The notes beneath the pieces were generated by a model that saw only the letters and a list, made by a program, of their open reading frames with translations, made no database searches and was not told where the DNA came from. 64,000 nt of DNA from G965213525 sp965213525 (lineage in GTDB: Bacteria > Actinomycetota > Acidimicrobiia > Acidimicrobiales > Poriferisodalaceae): the NCBI GenBank assembly GCA_965213525.1, contig OZ243889.1, positions 1,426,001-1,490,000 of the forward strand, written 5' to 3'. Shown one piece after another: positions 48,289 to 56,251 of this stretch. Within the stretch, counting starts at the first letter, position 1. Each line of letters begins with the position of its first letter. A program made the position numbers and the translations under genes.

Positions 48289-49047
48289 TCAGCGCTTGCG
48301 GTCGTCGACCTCGGCGCCCTCGACCTCGACGTGCTCCTTGCGGACCTCGCCGTGCACGGTCTCCTGCTCGGTGACCACGTCCTTCTCGAGCCTGACCTTC
48401 TCCTTGGCCACCGTGTTCTTGGTCACCACGGCCTGCTCCTCGCTGAGGGTGATCTCCTCGACGGTGTCGGTGTCGGAGATCTCGCCGGGGGTGGTGCCCT
48501 CGACCGGCGTGCGCTCGATGCGCACCTTCTCCTTGCGCAGCGGCACCGTCACGGTCTGGTCCTCGGTGGTCACGAACTTGCGCAGGCGAACGGTGCCCGC
48601 GGCCCGCTCCTGCTTGGCGACGTTGAGCTCCTCCTCAGAGACGGTCATCTCGCCGTCGCCGGCCCGCTCTGGCACCTGGTAGTCGCGATCGACCCGGTTC
48701 TCACGGTCGTACACCTCGGGGCCACCCTCGTAGGCGATGCCGTAGTGCTCGTACAGACGGCGCTCCTCGGCTTCGCTGAGGCGTCCGTCGGCCTCGGCGT
48801 TGGGGGCGTCCTTGACCGTGGCCTTGTCGTACCCGACTCGCAGGCCGTCCTGGTGGGCCGACGAGCCCGCGATCGGGACGAAGGTCACGTTGGTGCCGAA
48901 CCAGCCCGTCGACACCGCGATCCACTCGGGCCGACCGGTGGTGACGTCGTCGTAGATGTCTGCGACCGTGCCGATCTTGTCGCCGTCGCGGTCGTAGACG
49001 TTCTTGTCGGCCCAGCGCTCGTAGGTGTCGATGTCGTGATCTGCCAT
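48289..49047 (-). CDS. PRC-barrel and DUF2382 (YsnF/AvaK) domain protein
   Basis: A 252-residue soluble stress-type protein. The N-terminal PRC barrel is ADKNVYDRDGDKIGTVADIYDDVTTGRPEWIAVSTGWFGTNVTFVPI. The C-terminal DUF2382 has charged beta repeats (VPERAGDGEMTVSEEELNVAKQERAAGTVRLRKFVTTEDQTVTVPLRKEKVRIER, continuing with a second, similar half to the end). Such proteins are often induced by salt or general stress; the exact role is unknown. The ATG at 49047 has GGAG about 9 nt upstream. Divergent from the LigD-type gene. Confidence 0.9.
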   Translation of the reverse strand: MADHDIDTYERWADKNVYDRDGDKIGTVADIYDDVTTGRPEWIAVSTGWFGTNVTFVPIAGSSAHQDGLRVGYDKATVKDAPNAEADGRLSEAEERRLYEHYGIAYEGGPEVYDRENRVDRDYQVPERAGDGEMTVSEEELNVAKQERAAGTVRLRKFVTTEDQTVTVPLRKEKVRIERTPVEGTTPGEISDTDTVEEITLSEEQAVVTKNTVAKEKVRLEKDVVTEQETVHGEVRKEHVEVEGAEVDDRKR

Positions 49048-49191
49048 GTTCGGTGTCTCCCGTGTCGGTGGGTGGACGGGCAGGAAGGACCTCCCTGCCG
49101 ACGTGTCTTGGTACCCGATGCGGTCCGCTCGATTCAGCCCGCCAGCCACGGCGGGCGGGGCCCGTCCCGCTCTCGTTCCTCACCGCGGCGG

Positions 49192-49197
49192 TACCGT
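49192..49197 (+). promoter_or_regulatory. Leaderless-type -10 box (TACCGT) before the LigD polymerase gene
   Basis: TACCGT ends 7 nt before the GTG at 49205. No ribosome binding site in between. Confidence 0.4.
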
Positions 49198-49204
49198 CGT
49201 CGGC

Positions 49205-50239
49205 GTGAGCCGCAACGAGGAACTCACGCTCGAGCTGGCGGGCCGTCGGGTGCGGCTCACCAACCCGTCCAAAGTGTTCTTCCCCCGTGAGGGCCAGACC
49301 AAACGTGATCTCGTCGCCTACTACGAGGCGGTGGCCGAGCCGCTGCTGCGCGCCGTGGGCGGTCGTCCGACGATGCTGCAGCGGTTCCCCGACGGTGCCG
49401 GGGGCAAGAGCTTCTACCAGAAGCGGGTGCCCCAGAGCGTTCCGGAGTGGCTGAGCACCACCACCGTCGAGACCGTCAACGGCACCCCGTCTGACGCCCT
49501 GGTGCTGCGCGACCTCGCCCACGTCGCCTGGGCGGTCAACCTGGCCTGCCTCGGCTTCCATCCGTGGCCGTTCCTCGCCGACGCCCCCGAGCACACCGAC
49601 GAGCTGCGCCTGGATCTCGACCCCCAACCCGGGCTCGGCTTCGACGACGTCCGCGCCGCCGCCGCCGACACCAAGGCGCTGCTGGACGAGCTGGGCATGG
49701 CCTCGTTCCCCAAGACCACCGGCAGCCGTGGCATCCACGTCCACGTCCGGGTGGCGGCCGGGCTCGACAGCTACCGGGTGCGGGCGGCCGCGGTGGCGCT
49801 GGCCCGTGAGCTCGAGCGCCGCCACCCCGAGCGCATCACCGCTGCCTGGTGGAAGGAGGAACGGGGTCGCCGGGTGTTCGTCGACTACAACCAGAACGCC
49901 CCCCACAAGACGGTGTTCGGGGCGTGGTCGGTGCGTTCCCGGGTGGGGGCGCAGGTGTCGACGCCGTTCCACTGGGACGACATCGCCAGCCTCGATCCGG
50001 ACGCGCTCACCCTGGCCACGGTGCCCGCACGGGTCGCCGCCGACGGGGACCCGTGGGCCGACATCGGCGACCGCCCGTCGGATCTCGCCGAACCGCTGGC
50101 CTGGTTCGATGGCGACCTCGAACGGCGCGGCGACGCGCCATGGCCACCGGTGTACCCAAAGCAGCCGCACGAGCCACCGAGGGTGGCGCCGAGCCGGGCG
50201 AGGGCCCACGACGCCGCCGAGGCCGAGCCCACCTCCTGA
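49205..50239 (+). CDS. LigD-type polymerase domain protein (AEP primase-polymerase)
   Basis: A 344-residue stand-alone polymerase domain of the non-homologous end-joining LigD family. Features are VRLTNPSKVFFPREGQTKRDLVAYYEAVAEPLL, the catalytic D-x-D at 137/139 in DELRLDLDPQPG, TTGSRGIHVHVR (nucleotide binding), and WWKEERGRRVFVDYNQNAPHKTVFGAWSVR. The ligase and nuclease domains are absent, as in the separate PolD proteins of actinobacteria. No ku or ligase gene is nearby. The GTG at 49205 fits the homologous start and the 7-nt TACCGT spacing. The C-terminal tail is Pro/Ala-rich. Confidence 0.92.
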   Translation: MSRNEELTLELAGRRVRLTNPSKVFFPREGQTKRDLVAYYEAVAEPLLRAVGGRPTMLQRFPDGAGGKSFYQKRVPQSVPEWLSTTTVETVNGTPSDALVLRDLAHVAWAVNLACLGFHPWPFLADAPEHTDELRLDLDPQPGLGFDDVRAAAADTKALLDELGMASFPKTTGSRGIHVHVRVAAGLDSYRVRAAAVALARELERRHPERITAAWWKEERGRRVFVDYNQNAPHKTVFGAWSVRSRVGAQVSTPFHWDDIASLDPDALTLATVPARVAADGDPWADIGDRPSDLAEPLAWFDGDLERRGDAPWPPVYPKQPHEPPRVAPSRARAHDAAEAEPTS

Positions 50240-50264
50240 GGTGCTGGTCTGCTCGACGCCCTGG

Positions 50265-50573
50265 TCAGTCCAGGACACCCAGCACGGCGACGCCGACCAC
50301 GACGGTCACCAGCAGGTTCTTGGTGCGCCACCCGGCGACCCCGGCCACCACGGCGGCGAGGGCGCGGGGTCCGAAGAGCTCGAGCTCGCCGCCGGGACGC
50401 AGCACCGCCAGCGCCACGAGCGCCGACAGCGCAGCAGGGGGGATCATCCTCAGGGGGCGCCGGGCCGCCGGGGCGAGTCCGGCGACCCGCCGGGCCAGAG
50501 CGAGGGGGACGCTGCGGATGACGTAGGTGCCGACCCCCGCGAGCACCGCGGTCCAGGCCACCTCGGGTGGCAC
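50265..50573 (-). CDS. azlD: AzlD family branched-chain amino acid transport subunit
   Basis: A 102-residue protein with about four hydrophobic segments (AWTAVLAGVGTYVIRSVPLALARR, RMIPPAALSALVALAVL, ALAAVVAGVAGWRTKNLLVTVVVGVAVLGVL). The A-G-x-x-T-Y-x-x-R-x-x-P motif is the AzlD signature. It works with AzlC as an amino acid exporter (family knowledge). The GTG at 50573 overlaps the azlC stop TAG by one base. Confidence 0.9.
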   Translation of the reverse strand: MPPEVAWTAVLAGVGTYVIRSVPLALARRVAGLAPAARRPLRMIPPAALSALVALAVLRPGGELELFGPRALAAVVAGVAGWRTKNLLVTVVVGVAVLGVLD

Positions 50574-51256
50574 TAGGGCTCGCTCCGGGCGGTGTCGACC
50601 AGGGTGCCCACCGCGATGCCGGCCACTGCGCCGACGAGCAGCGCCAGATCGCCGGCACCGACCTGTGCTGCCCCCACCGCCGCCACCGACGCCGCGACGG
50701 CAGCGACCAGCGCCGGGCGGTCGGTGACGGTGGGCATCACCAACGCCAGGAACATCATGGGCACGGCGAAGCTGAGGGGGACGACGTCGGGGATGCCGCT
50801 GCCGAGCACGGCTCCTGACACCGAGGAGACCTGCCAGACCGACCACAGGGTGACCCCGGCACCGACGAAGAACCCGAGCCGGTCGCCCCGTCGCAGGTCG
50901 CGCTCGGCGATGGTCACGGCGTACGCCTGGTCGGTGAGGAAGTAGGCAGCGCCGAGGCGACGGTGGAGGGGCTCGTGGGCGAGCTCAGGGGCGAGGGACA
51001 CGCCGTAGAGGACCATCCGGAGGTTGACCACCAGCGCGGCGGTGACCGCCACGGCCACGGTGGCGCCACCGTCGAGCAGCTCGACGGCGGCGAGCTGGGA
51101 GGCCCCTGCAAACACCCCTGCCGAGAGGGCGACGACGGCGGCCAGGCCGTAGCCGGCGTCGACCGTCGTCGCCCCGAAGACCAGACCGAAGGGCACCACC
51201 CCAGCGGCGATCGGAGCGACCCGGCGCGCGCCGCTCCGCAGCGCCGACCCCCTCAC
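50573..51256 (-). CDS. azlC: AzlC family branched-chain amino acid exporter subunit
   Basis: A 227-residue membrane protein. APIAAGVVPFGLVFGATTVDAGYGLAAVVALSAGVFAGASQLAAVELL is the AzlC signature (the P-F-G-x-x-F-G and G-A-x-Q-x-A motifs), followed by LVVNLRMVLYGVSLAPELAHEPLHRRLGAAYFLTDQAYAV. The GTG at 51256 overlaps the stop of the upstream methyltransferase gene (GTGA). Confidence 0.93.
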   Translation of the reverse strand: MRGSALRSGARRVAPIAAGVVPFGLVFGATTVDAGYGLAAVVALSAGVFAGASQLAAVELLDGGATVAVAVTAALVVNLRMVLYGVSLAPELAHEPLHRRLGAAYFLTDQAYAVTIAERDLRRGDRLGFFVGAGVTLWSVWQVSSVSGAVLGSGIPDVVPLSFAVPMMFLALVMPTVTDRPALVAAVAASVAAVGAAQVGAGDLALLVGAVAGIAVGTLVDTARSEP

Positions 51257-52455
51257 CTCCCACGCCGCAGGGTGGTGACGGCCTCGATGTGTGAGGTCCC
51301 GGGGAAGGCGTCGACCAGCTCGATCCGCTCGGCCACGTAGCCGGCGGCGACGAGGGCCCCGACGTCGCGACCGAGAGCCGCTGCGTCACAGGACACCAGG
51401 ACCACGACCTCGCCACGAGCGGCGACGACGACGGCGACGCCACCGGCTCCGAGCCCGGCCCGTGCCGGGTCGGCGACGACGATCTCGGCCCGTCGAGGTG
51501 AGAGCCGCCGCACGTCGGTGCGCACGACCCGGGCGTGATGGAGGTTGACCTTGGCGTCAGCGACCGCATCGGGGGACCGCTCGACCGCGGTCACCCGGCG
51601 ATCCGCGCCGATCGTGCCGGCGAACAGCCCGACCCCGGCGTAGAGGTCGAGGAGCCGAGCAGGTTCGTCGACACCCTCGACCCCCCGGCGGACGGCGGAG
51701 ACGAGGGCATCGGCGGCCCGAGGTCCGGACTGGAAGAACGACAGGGCCGAGATGCGCCACCGCCGGCCGGCCGCCTCCTCGTGGATCCAGGCCCGGCGGC
51801 CCGCCCGCAGCTCGTCGAGGCCCACGACGTCGACCCCGCCGGGCACCCGTACGCCGGTGGCGGTGGGGGCGGCCACGACGAGGCGGTCCCCGGTACCCGC
51901 CCCGACACGCACCGTGAGCTCGTCGGCCTCACCGGGATCGAGGCCGTCGATGACCTCCTGGGCGAGCGGGTGGGCCACCAGGCAGCGCCCCAGGGCGACG
52001 ATCCTGTGTGAGCTGTGGCGCCGCAATCCCACCTGGTCGCCCACCCGCGCCAGGCGGATCGTCGTGCGGTAGCTGTCGAGAGGGGCGGCAGGCCCGGTGT
52101 CGATCGTGATGGTCGTCGGGTCGAGACGTCCGATGCGACGCAGGGCGTCGATCACGATCTCGGCTCGCAGATCGACGGCGTGGGCGACAGCGACGTGTTG
52201 CCAGTCGCACCCGCCACAACCCCGCGCGACGTGCGGGCACGGCGCGACGGTGCGCCGAGGGCTCGGCTCGATGACCTGGCGGACGGCCAGGTCGACGCGG
52301 CGGGGGGTGCGGCGCTGGACGTCGGCATCGACGAGCTCGCCGGGCAACGCCCCTCGCACGAGGGCGACCGTTCCGTCATCGAGGTGAGCGAGCGTCGATC
52401 CCCCCGCGACGGGCCGCTCGCCGCGCACCCGGACGACCTCGTCCTGCCCGGACAC
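51253..52455 (-). CDS. Class I SAM-dependent RNA methyltransferase, TrmA/RumA family
   Basis: Makes 5-methyluridine in tRNA or rRNA. The order is a TRAM-like N-terminus (VRVRGERPVAGGSTLAHLDDGTVALVRGALPGE), an iron-sulphur-type C-x6-C-x2-C in CPHVARGCGGCDWQH, then the methyltransferase domain with FFQSGPRAADALV, LLDLYAGVGLFAG, VVADPARAGLG and the catalytic Cys in LVSCDAAALGRDV. The start is uncertain: a 27-bp duplication puts GAGG 8 nt before GTGs at both 52428 and 52455, and further GTGs lie at 52482 and 52500. The stop overlaps azlC (GTGA). Confidence 0.88.
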   Translation of the reverse strand: MSGQDEVVRVRGERPVAGGSTLAHLDDGTVALVRGALPGELVDADVQRRTPRRVDLAVRQVIEPSPRRTVAPCPHVARGCGGCDWQHVAVAHAVDLRAEIVIDALRRIGRLDPTTITIDTGPAAPLDSYRTTIRLARVGDQVGLRRHSSHRIVALGRCLVAHPLAQEVIDGLDPGEADELTVRVGAGTGDRLVVAAPTATGVRVPGGVDVVGLDELRAGRRAWIHEEAAGRRWRISALSFFQSGPRAADALVSAVRRGVEGVDEPARLLDLYAGVGLFAGTIGADRRVTAVERSPDAVADAKVNLHHARVVRTDVRRLSPRRAEIVVADPARAGLGAGGVAVVVAARGEVVVLVSCDAAALGRDVGALVAAGYVAERIELVDAFPGTSHIEAVTTLRRGR

Positions 52456-52478
52456 CTTGACGACCTCGTCCTGCCCGG
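52432..52478 (-). repeat. 27-bp period duplication at the start of the TrmA-family gene
   Basis: GACGACCTCGTCCTGCCCGG (plus-strand reading) occurs at 52432-52451 and 52459-52478. On the coding strand each copy supplies a GAGG site and, 8 nt later, a GTG in the same frame (residues G-Q-D-E-V-V twice), so the ribosome binding site and start codon are duplicated together. Confidence 0.85.
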
Positions 52479-52561
52479 GCACCCGGGCGACGCTACCCAC
52501 CCGGGTCCGCTCCCCGGCCCGAACCGCCAGGACCCTCCCCGGCTCGGTGGCGGGCCAGCCC

Positions 52562-52567
52562 TACGCT
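52562..52567 (+). promoter_or_regulatory. Leaderless-type -10 box (TACGCT) before rpe
   Basis: TACGCT ends 8 nt before the rpe GTG at 52576. No ribosome binding site between. Divergent from the TrmA-family gene. Confidence 0.4.
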
Positions 52568-52575
52568 GGATCGAC

Positions 52576-53244
52576 GTGTCCGACGTCGAGATCGTTCCGT
52601 CGATGCTGCCCGCTGATCAGTCCCGCCTCGGCGAGGAGGTCGCTGCCCTCGAGGCCGCCGGGGCTGATCGCATCCAGTGGGACGTGATGGACGGCGTCTT
52701 CGTCCCCAACATGACCTATGGCCCCGACGTGATCGCAGCATGTCGGACCCACACCGAGTTGCCCTTCGAGGCCCACCTGATGGTCGCCCGCCCCGACGTC
52801 TTGGTCCCCCGGTGGGTCGACGCCGGGTGTGAGCTGGTGATCGTGCACGCCGAGAGCACGACCCACCTCCACCGGTCGCTGGGCGCGATCGCCGACCTCG
52901 GCGCCCGGGCGGCGGTCGCCTTGAACCCGGCGACCCCGCCCTCGGCGGTCGAGCACGTCCTCGATCTGGTCGACGTGGTGCTCGTCATGACCGTCAACCC
53001 GGGCTTCGGCGGTCAGGCCTACCTGGCCACGATGGAGGCCAAGATCGCCCAGGTCGGTGAGCTGGCCGCCGCCGCCGGGCGATCGATCGACATCGAGGTC
53101 GACGGCGGCATCGGTCCCGACACGATCGGTGGGGCGGCGCGGGCGGGGGCCCGGGTGTTCGTGGCAGGTTCGTCGCTGTACGGCGACCGGCGCGGCCTCG
53201 CCCCCGCCATCGCCGACCTGCGGGCCCTCGCCACCTCGCCGTGA
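52576..53244 (+). CDS. rpe: Ribulose-phosphate 3-epimerase
   Basis: Interconverts ribulose 5-phosphate and xylulose 5-phosphate in the pentose phosphate pathway. The 222-residue TIM barrel has EIVPSMLPADQSRLGEEVAAL, IQWDVMDGVFVPNMTYGPDVI (metal-binding Asp), PFEAHLMVARPD, VLVMTVNPGFGGQAYLATMEAKI and EVDGGIGPDTIGGAARAGARVFVAGSSLY. All metal and phosphate ligands are in place. The GTG at 52576 is set by the homologous start. The stop overlaps the next gene (GTGA). Confidence 0.97.
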   Translation: MSDVEIVPSMLPADQSRLGEEVAALEAAGADRIQWDVMDGVFVPNMTYGPDVIAACRTHTELPFEAHLMVARPDVLVPRWVDAGCELVIVHAESTTHLHRSLGAIADLGARAAVALNPATPPSAVEHVLDLVDVVLVMTVNPGFGGQAYLATMEAKIAQVGELAAAAGRSIDIEVDGGIGPDTIGGAARAGARVFVAGSSLYGDRRGLAPAIADLRALATSP

Positions 53245-53684
53245 CACGCCGACTTCGGCCGCCACACCCTCGGGCGTGGGCCGCCGCTCTCGCCGTGACC
53301 GTCTCGGCCTCGGCGTGCGCAGACGGTTCTGGAGACGTCGAGGCCTACTGCTCGGGCCTCGGCGAGGTCGTCGCCGTCGACGCCCGCCTGGCGAGGATCG
53401 ATCTGAGCGATCCGGAGGACACAGGTCGAGAGGCGCAGCGGTTGGTCACAGCACTGGACGTGGCTGCGACCGAGGCCCCGTCCGACATCGCCGATGACGT
53501 CGAGTTGCTGGCCCTCTGGGTCGATGCGGTCGTCGAGGCCCAGGGGCAGCTGGGCGTGGACCCGCTCGCTGACGCCACCCGCCTGACCGAGGCTGCCGCC
53601 TCGGTGCCCGATCCGACCGCAGCCATCGCCCGCATCCGCTCACACGGCGAGCGGGCCTGCCGCCTCGAGCTGCCCGGCGCCTGA
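53241..53684 (+). CDS. Small lipoprotein of unknown function
   Basis: A 147-residue protein with a basic start (TRRLRPPHPR), a hydrophobic segment (AWAAALAVTVSASA) and a lipobox ending S-A-C at about residue 26, so it is likely a lipid-anchored surface protein. The mature part is acidic and helical, with two further cysteines (AYCSGLGEVVAV and GERACRLEL) that could form a disulphide. I recognise no family. The GTG overlaps the rpe stop, so it is coupled to rpe, though no functional link is evident. Confidence 0.78.
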   Translation: MTRRLRPPHPRAWAAALAVTVSASACADGSGDVEAYCSGLGEVVAVDARLARIDLSDPEDTGREAQRLVTALDVAATEAPSDIADDVELLALWVDAVVEAQGQLGVDPLADATRLTEAAASVPDPTAAIARIRSHGERACRLELPGA

Positions 53685-53795
53685 TGCCCGGGCTCCCAGC
53701 CACGGCCCACGAGCCGCCGCTCGCTCCCAAGCTGCGCTCGGCCGAGCTCGCCGCCCAGTGCTGGCCCTCCGGATGCTGGCCGACGGTGGGGTCGC

Positions 53796-54386
53796 TCAGG
53801 CGATCTCGCCGCGCTTGAGGATGACGCTGTCGATCAGGCCGTAGTCCTTGGCCTGCTCGGCGGTGAACCAACGGTCACGCTCGGAGTCCTCACGGATGCG
53901 ATCGACCGGCTGACCCGAGTGGTGGCTGATCCGCTCGGCCATCAGCTGCTTGATGTAGGCGAGCTGCTCGGCCTGGATGGCGATGTCGGCGGCCTGGCCG
54001 CGAACGCCGCCGAGGGGCTGGTGCATCATGATGCGGGCGTGGGGCAGGGCGTAGCGCTTGCCCTCGGCGCCGGCGCAGAGGAGGAACTGGCCCATCGAGG
54101 CGGCCAGACCCATGCAGATGGTGGACACGTCACAGGCTACGAACTGCATCGTGTCGTAGATGGCCATGCCTGCGGTCACCGAGCCGCCGGGCGAGTTGAT
54201 GTAGAGCCAGATGTCGGATTCAGAGTCCTGACCCTCCAGGTAGAGCATCTGGGCGGTGATCAGGTTGGCGATGTCGTCGTCGACCTCGCTGCCGAGCATC
54301 ACGATGCGGTCGTTGAGGAGGCGGGCGTAGATGTCGAAGGTGCGCTGGTCGTTCGCCGGCTGGAGCAGGCGGGGCTCGATCGTCAT
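53796..54386 (-). CDS. clpP: ATP-dependent Clp protease proteolytic subunit (second copy)
   Basis: A 196-residue ClpP with intact triad: Ser97 in G-L-A-A-S-M-G, His122 in HARIMMHQPLGG, Asp171. It differs from the clpX-linked copy across most of its length, so it is the likely partner subunit of a mixed ClpP1P2 tetradecamer, as known in mycobacteria. There the two genes are adjacent; here they lie about 10 kb apart. The ATG at 54386 is 8 nt after TACCCT and has no ribosome binding site, consistent with a leaderless transcript. Confidence 0.96.
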   Translation of the reverse strand: MTIEPRLLQPANDQRTFDIYARLLNDRIVMLGSEVDDDIANLITAQMLYLEGQDSESDIWLYINSPGGSVTAGMAIYDTMQFVACDVSTICMGLAASMGQFLLCAGAEGKRYALPHARIMMHQPLGGVRGQAADIAIQAEQLAYIKQLMAERISHHSGQPVDRIREDSERDRWFTAEQAKDYGLIDSVILKRGEIA

Positions 54387-54394
54387 GGGCGCCG

Positions 54395-54400
54395 AGGGTA
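54395..54400 (-). promoter_or_regulatory. Leaderless-type -10 box (TACCCT) before the second clpP
   Basis: TACCCT on the minus strand ends 8 nt before the ATG at 54386. It favours this ATG over an in-frame GTG at 54419. Confidence 0.4.
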
Positions 54401-54432
54401 CCGCCACCCCGGGGCGCACCGGCGGCTGGCGC

Positions 54433-55299
54433 TCAGCGCTCGTAGCCGTAGAAGCCCCGGCCGCTCTTGCGGCCGAGCAGCCCGGCCTCGACCATCCTCG
54501 ACAGCAACGGCGGTGGGGCGTAGAGCTGCTCCTTGAACTCCTCGTACAGCGAGTCAGCGACCGCCAGGGTGGTGTCGAGGCCGATCAGGTCGGTGAGCGC
54601 CAGGGGTCCCATCGGGTGCGAGCAGCCCAGCACCATCCCGGCGTCGATGTCGCCCTCAGAGGCGAAGCCCGACTCGAACATCCGGATGGCCGACAACAAG
54701 TACGGGACAAACAGGGCGTTGACGACGAAGCCGGCGCGGTCCTTGCTGCGCACGACCCGCTTGTGCAGGCGGTCGACGGCCAGCGACGACACCACCTGCT
54801 CGGCCCGCTCCCCGGTGAGCAGGGAGGGCACCACCTCGACCAGCTTCAGCACGGGCACCGGGTTGAAGAAGTGCATGCCGATGACCCGCTCGGGCCGCTG
54901 GGTGGCCATCGCCAGCTTCATGATCGGGATCGACGAGGTGTTCGACGCCAGCACCGCATCGTCGGCCTCGACGACCTGGTCGAGGGTGGCGAAGGTGGCC
55001 GTCTTGATCTCCTCGTCCTCGACGATCGCCTCGATGACGACCTGGCGGTCGCCGAGATCGCCGACGTCGGTGGTGAAGCGCAGGCCACCGAGGGCGGCGA
55101 TCCGCTCGTCGTCGGCGAGCTTGTCGGCGGCCACGCCCCGGTCGAGGGATCGCTCGATGCGCTGGGCCCCACGGCGGAGCGCCTCGTCGTCGGCTTCCAG
55201 GACCACGACGTCGAGCCCGGCTCGAGCGCACACCTCGGCGATGCCCGAGCCCATCAGGCCACAGCCCGCCACGCCGACGCGCTCGACGGTGCCCTCCAT
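54433..55299 (-). CDS. 3-hydroxybutyryl-CoA dehydrogenase family protein
   Basis: NAD(P)-dependent oxidation/reduction of 3-hydroxyacyl-CoA. The 288-residue protein has the Rossmann start RVGVAGCGLMGSGIAEVCARAGLDVVVLE (G-x-G-x-x-G), SNTSSIPI (catalytic Ser), GMHFFNPVPVLKLVEVV (catalytic His), and RAGFVVNALFVPYLLSAIRMFESGFAS with the conserved Asn. The length equals stand-alone Hbd/FadB2. The ATG at 55299 follows GGGGAGG, which is part of a 22-bp direct repeat. It may serve fatty acid or polyhydroxybutyrate metabolism. Confidence 0.95.
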   Translation of the reverse strand: MEGTVERVGVAGCGLMGSGIAEVCARAGLDVVVLEADDEALRRGAQRIERSLDRGVAADKLADDERIAALGGLRFTTDVGDLGDRQVVIEAIVEDEEIKTATFATLDQVVEADDAVLASNTSSIPIMKLAMATQRPERVIGMHFFNPVPVLKLVEVVPSLLTGERAEQVVSSLAVDRLHKRVVRSKDRAGFVVNALFVPYLLSAIRMFESGFASEGDIDAGMVLGCSHPMGPLALTDLIGLDTTLAVADSLYEEFKEQLYAPPPLLSRMVEAGLLGRKSGRGFYGYER

Positions 55300-55303
55300 G
55301 CGG

Positions 55304-55351
55304 TCCTCCCCGATCCTCGATCGGGTTGATCCTCCCCGATCCTCGATCGGG
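55304..55351. repeat. Pair of 22-bp direct repeats, each with a 7-3-7 inverted repeat, upstream of the dehydrogenase gene
   Basis: Copies at 55304-55325 and 55330-55351, start-to-start 26 bp. Each reads TCCTCCCCGATCCTCGATCGGG-like and contains CCCGATC-CTC-GATCGGG, a perfect 7-bp stem with a 3-nt loop. The proximal copy also supplies the dehydrogenase ribosome binding site (GGGGAGG). The spacing of about 2.5 helical turns would suit two operator dimers or a pair of mRNA hairpins covering the start. Confidence 0.8.
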
Positions 55352-55423
55352 CGCCGACGCTAACGTCTCGAGACGACCGACCGGGGCCCCGACGCCCCGG
55401 CACCACCGAGGAGAGGGGCCATC

Positions 55424-56251
55424 GTGGGCGTGCGAGAGGTGGCAGCAGACCTGGTGGCCGAGCAGGACGCCCTCGACTCCCTGCTCGCCCCGCTCGACGA
55501 CGCAGCGTTCGGCCAGCCGACCCCGAGCGAGGGCTGGTCCGTCGCCGACCAGCTGGGGCACCTCGCCTACTTCGACCGAACGGCCGCCATCGCCATCACC
55601 GACCCCGAGGCGTTCGGCGTCCACCTCGTCGAGATGCTCGAGGCAGCCAAGGGGCGTGACGATCGCGACCCCGACGCCGTGACCCTCGAGGCGTACCGGG
55701 CGATGTCCCCGCCGGAGCTCGTCGAGGCCTGGCGGACCAACCGCCGCCAGCTCGCCGAGGCCGGCGCCACCCTCGACGATGGCGACCGGGTCATCTGGTA
55801 CGGGCCGTCGATGGGGGCCACGTCGTTCCTCACCGCCCGCCTGATGGAGACCTGGGCCCACGGCCAGGACGTCCTCGACGCCGTGGGCCTCACCCGTGCG
55901 CCCACCGCGAGGCTGCGCCACATCGCCCAGCTCGGCGTCATCACCCGGGGCTGGACCTACCGCAACCGGGGAGCCGAGCCACCCGCCGAGGAGGTGCGCG
56001 TCGCCGTGGCCGATCCGACGGGCGGGCCCGAATGGACCTGGGGTGCTGACGAGGCGCCGTGCTCGGTCACGGGACCGGCGGAGGACTTCTGCCTCGTCGT
56101 CACCCAACGTCGCCACGTCGACGACACCTGCCTGGTCACCGAGGGCGAGGCGGCCCGGGAATGGATGGAGCAGGCTCAGGCCTTCGCCGGCCCCCCGACC
56201 GACGGTCCTCGACCGACTGCGGCCGCGGCGACCACCGAGGCGGCCACGTGA
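55424..56251 (+). CDS. TIGR03084 family metal-binding (DinB/MDMPI-like) protein
   Basis: A 275-residue protein with the helical DinB-like maleylpyruvate isomerase fold: EVAADLVAEQDALDSLLAPLDDAAFGQPTPSEGWSVADQLGHLAYFDRTAAIAI, with metal-ligand His in G-H-L and again in MGATSFLTARLMETWAHGQDVLDAVG. The C-terminal half matches the TIGR03084 extension (WTYRNRGAEPP, TWGADEAPCSVTGPAEDFCLVVTQRRH). Function is unknown in this branch. The GTG at 55424 has an AG-rich GAGGAGAGG upstream. The stop overlaps the next gene (GTGA). Confidence 0.88.
   Translation: MGVREVAADLVAEQDALDSLLAPLDDAAFGQPTPSEGWSVADQLGHLAYFDRTAAIAITDPEAFGVHLVEMLEAAKGRDDRDPDAVTLEAYRAMSPPELVEAWRTNRRQLAEAGATLDDGDRVIWYGPSMGATSFLTARLMETWAHGQDVLDAVGLTRAPTARLRHIAQLGVITRGWTYRNRGAEPPAEEVRVAVADPTGGPEWTWGADEAPCSVTGPAEDFCLVVTQRRHVDDTCLVTEGEAAREWMEQAQAFAGPPTDGPRPTAAAATTEAAT

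Noticed and set aside
53736..53747. 12-bp palindrome GCTCGGCCGAGC between the lipoprotein and second clpP genes as a terminator
   Set aside because: It is a loopless palindrome, expected by chance in DNA of this composition, with no T-run.
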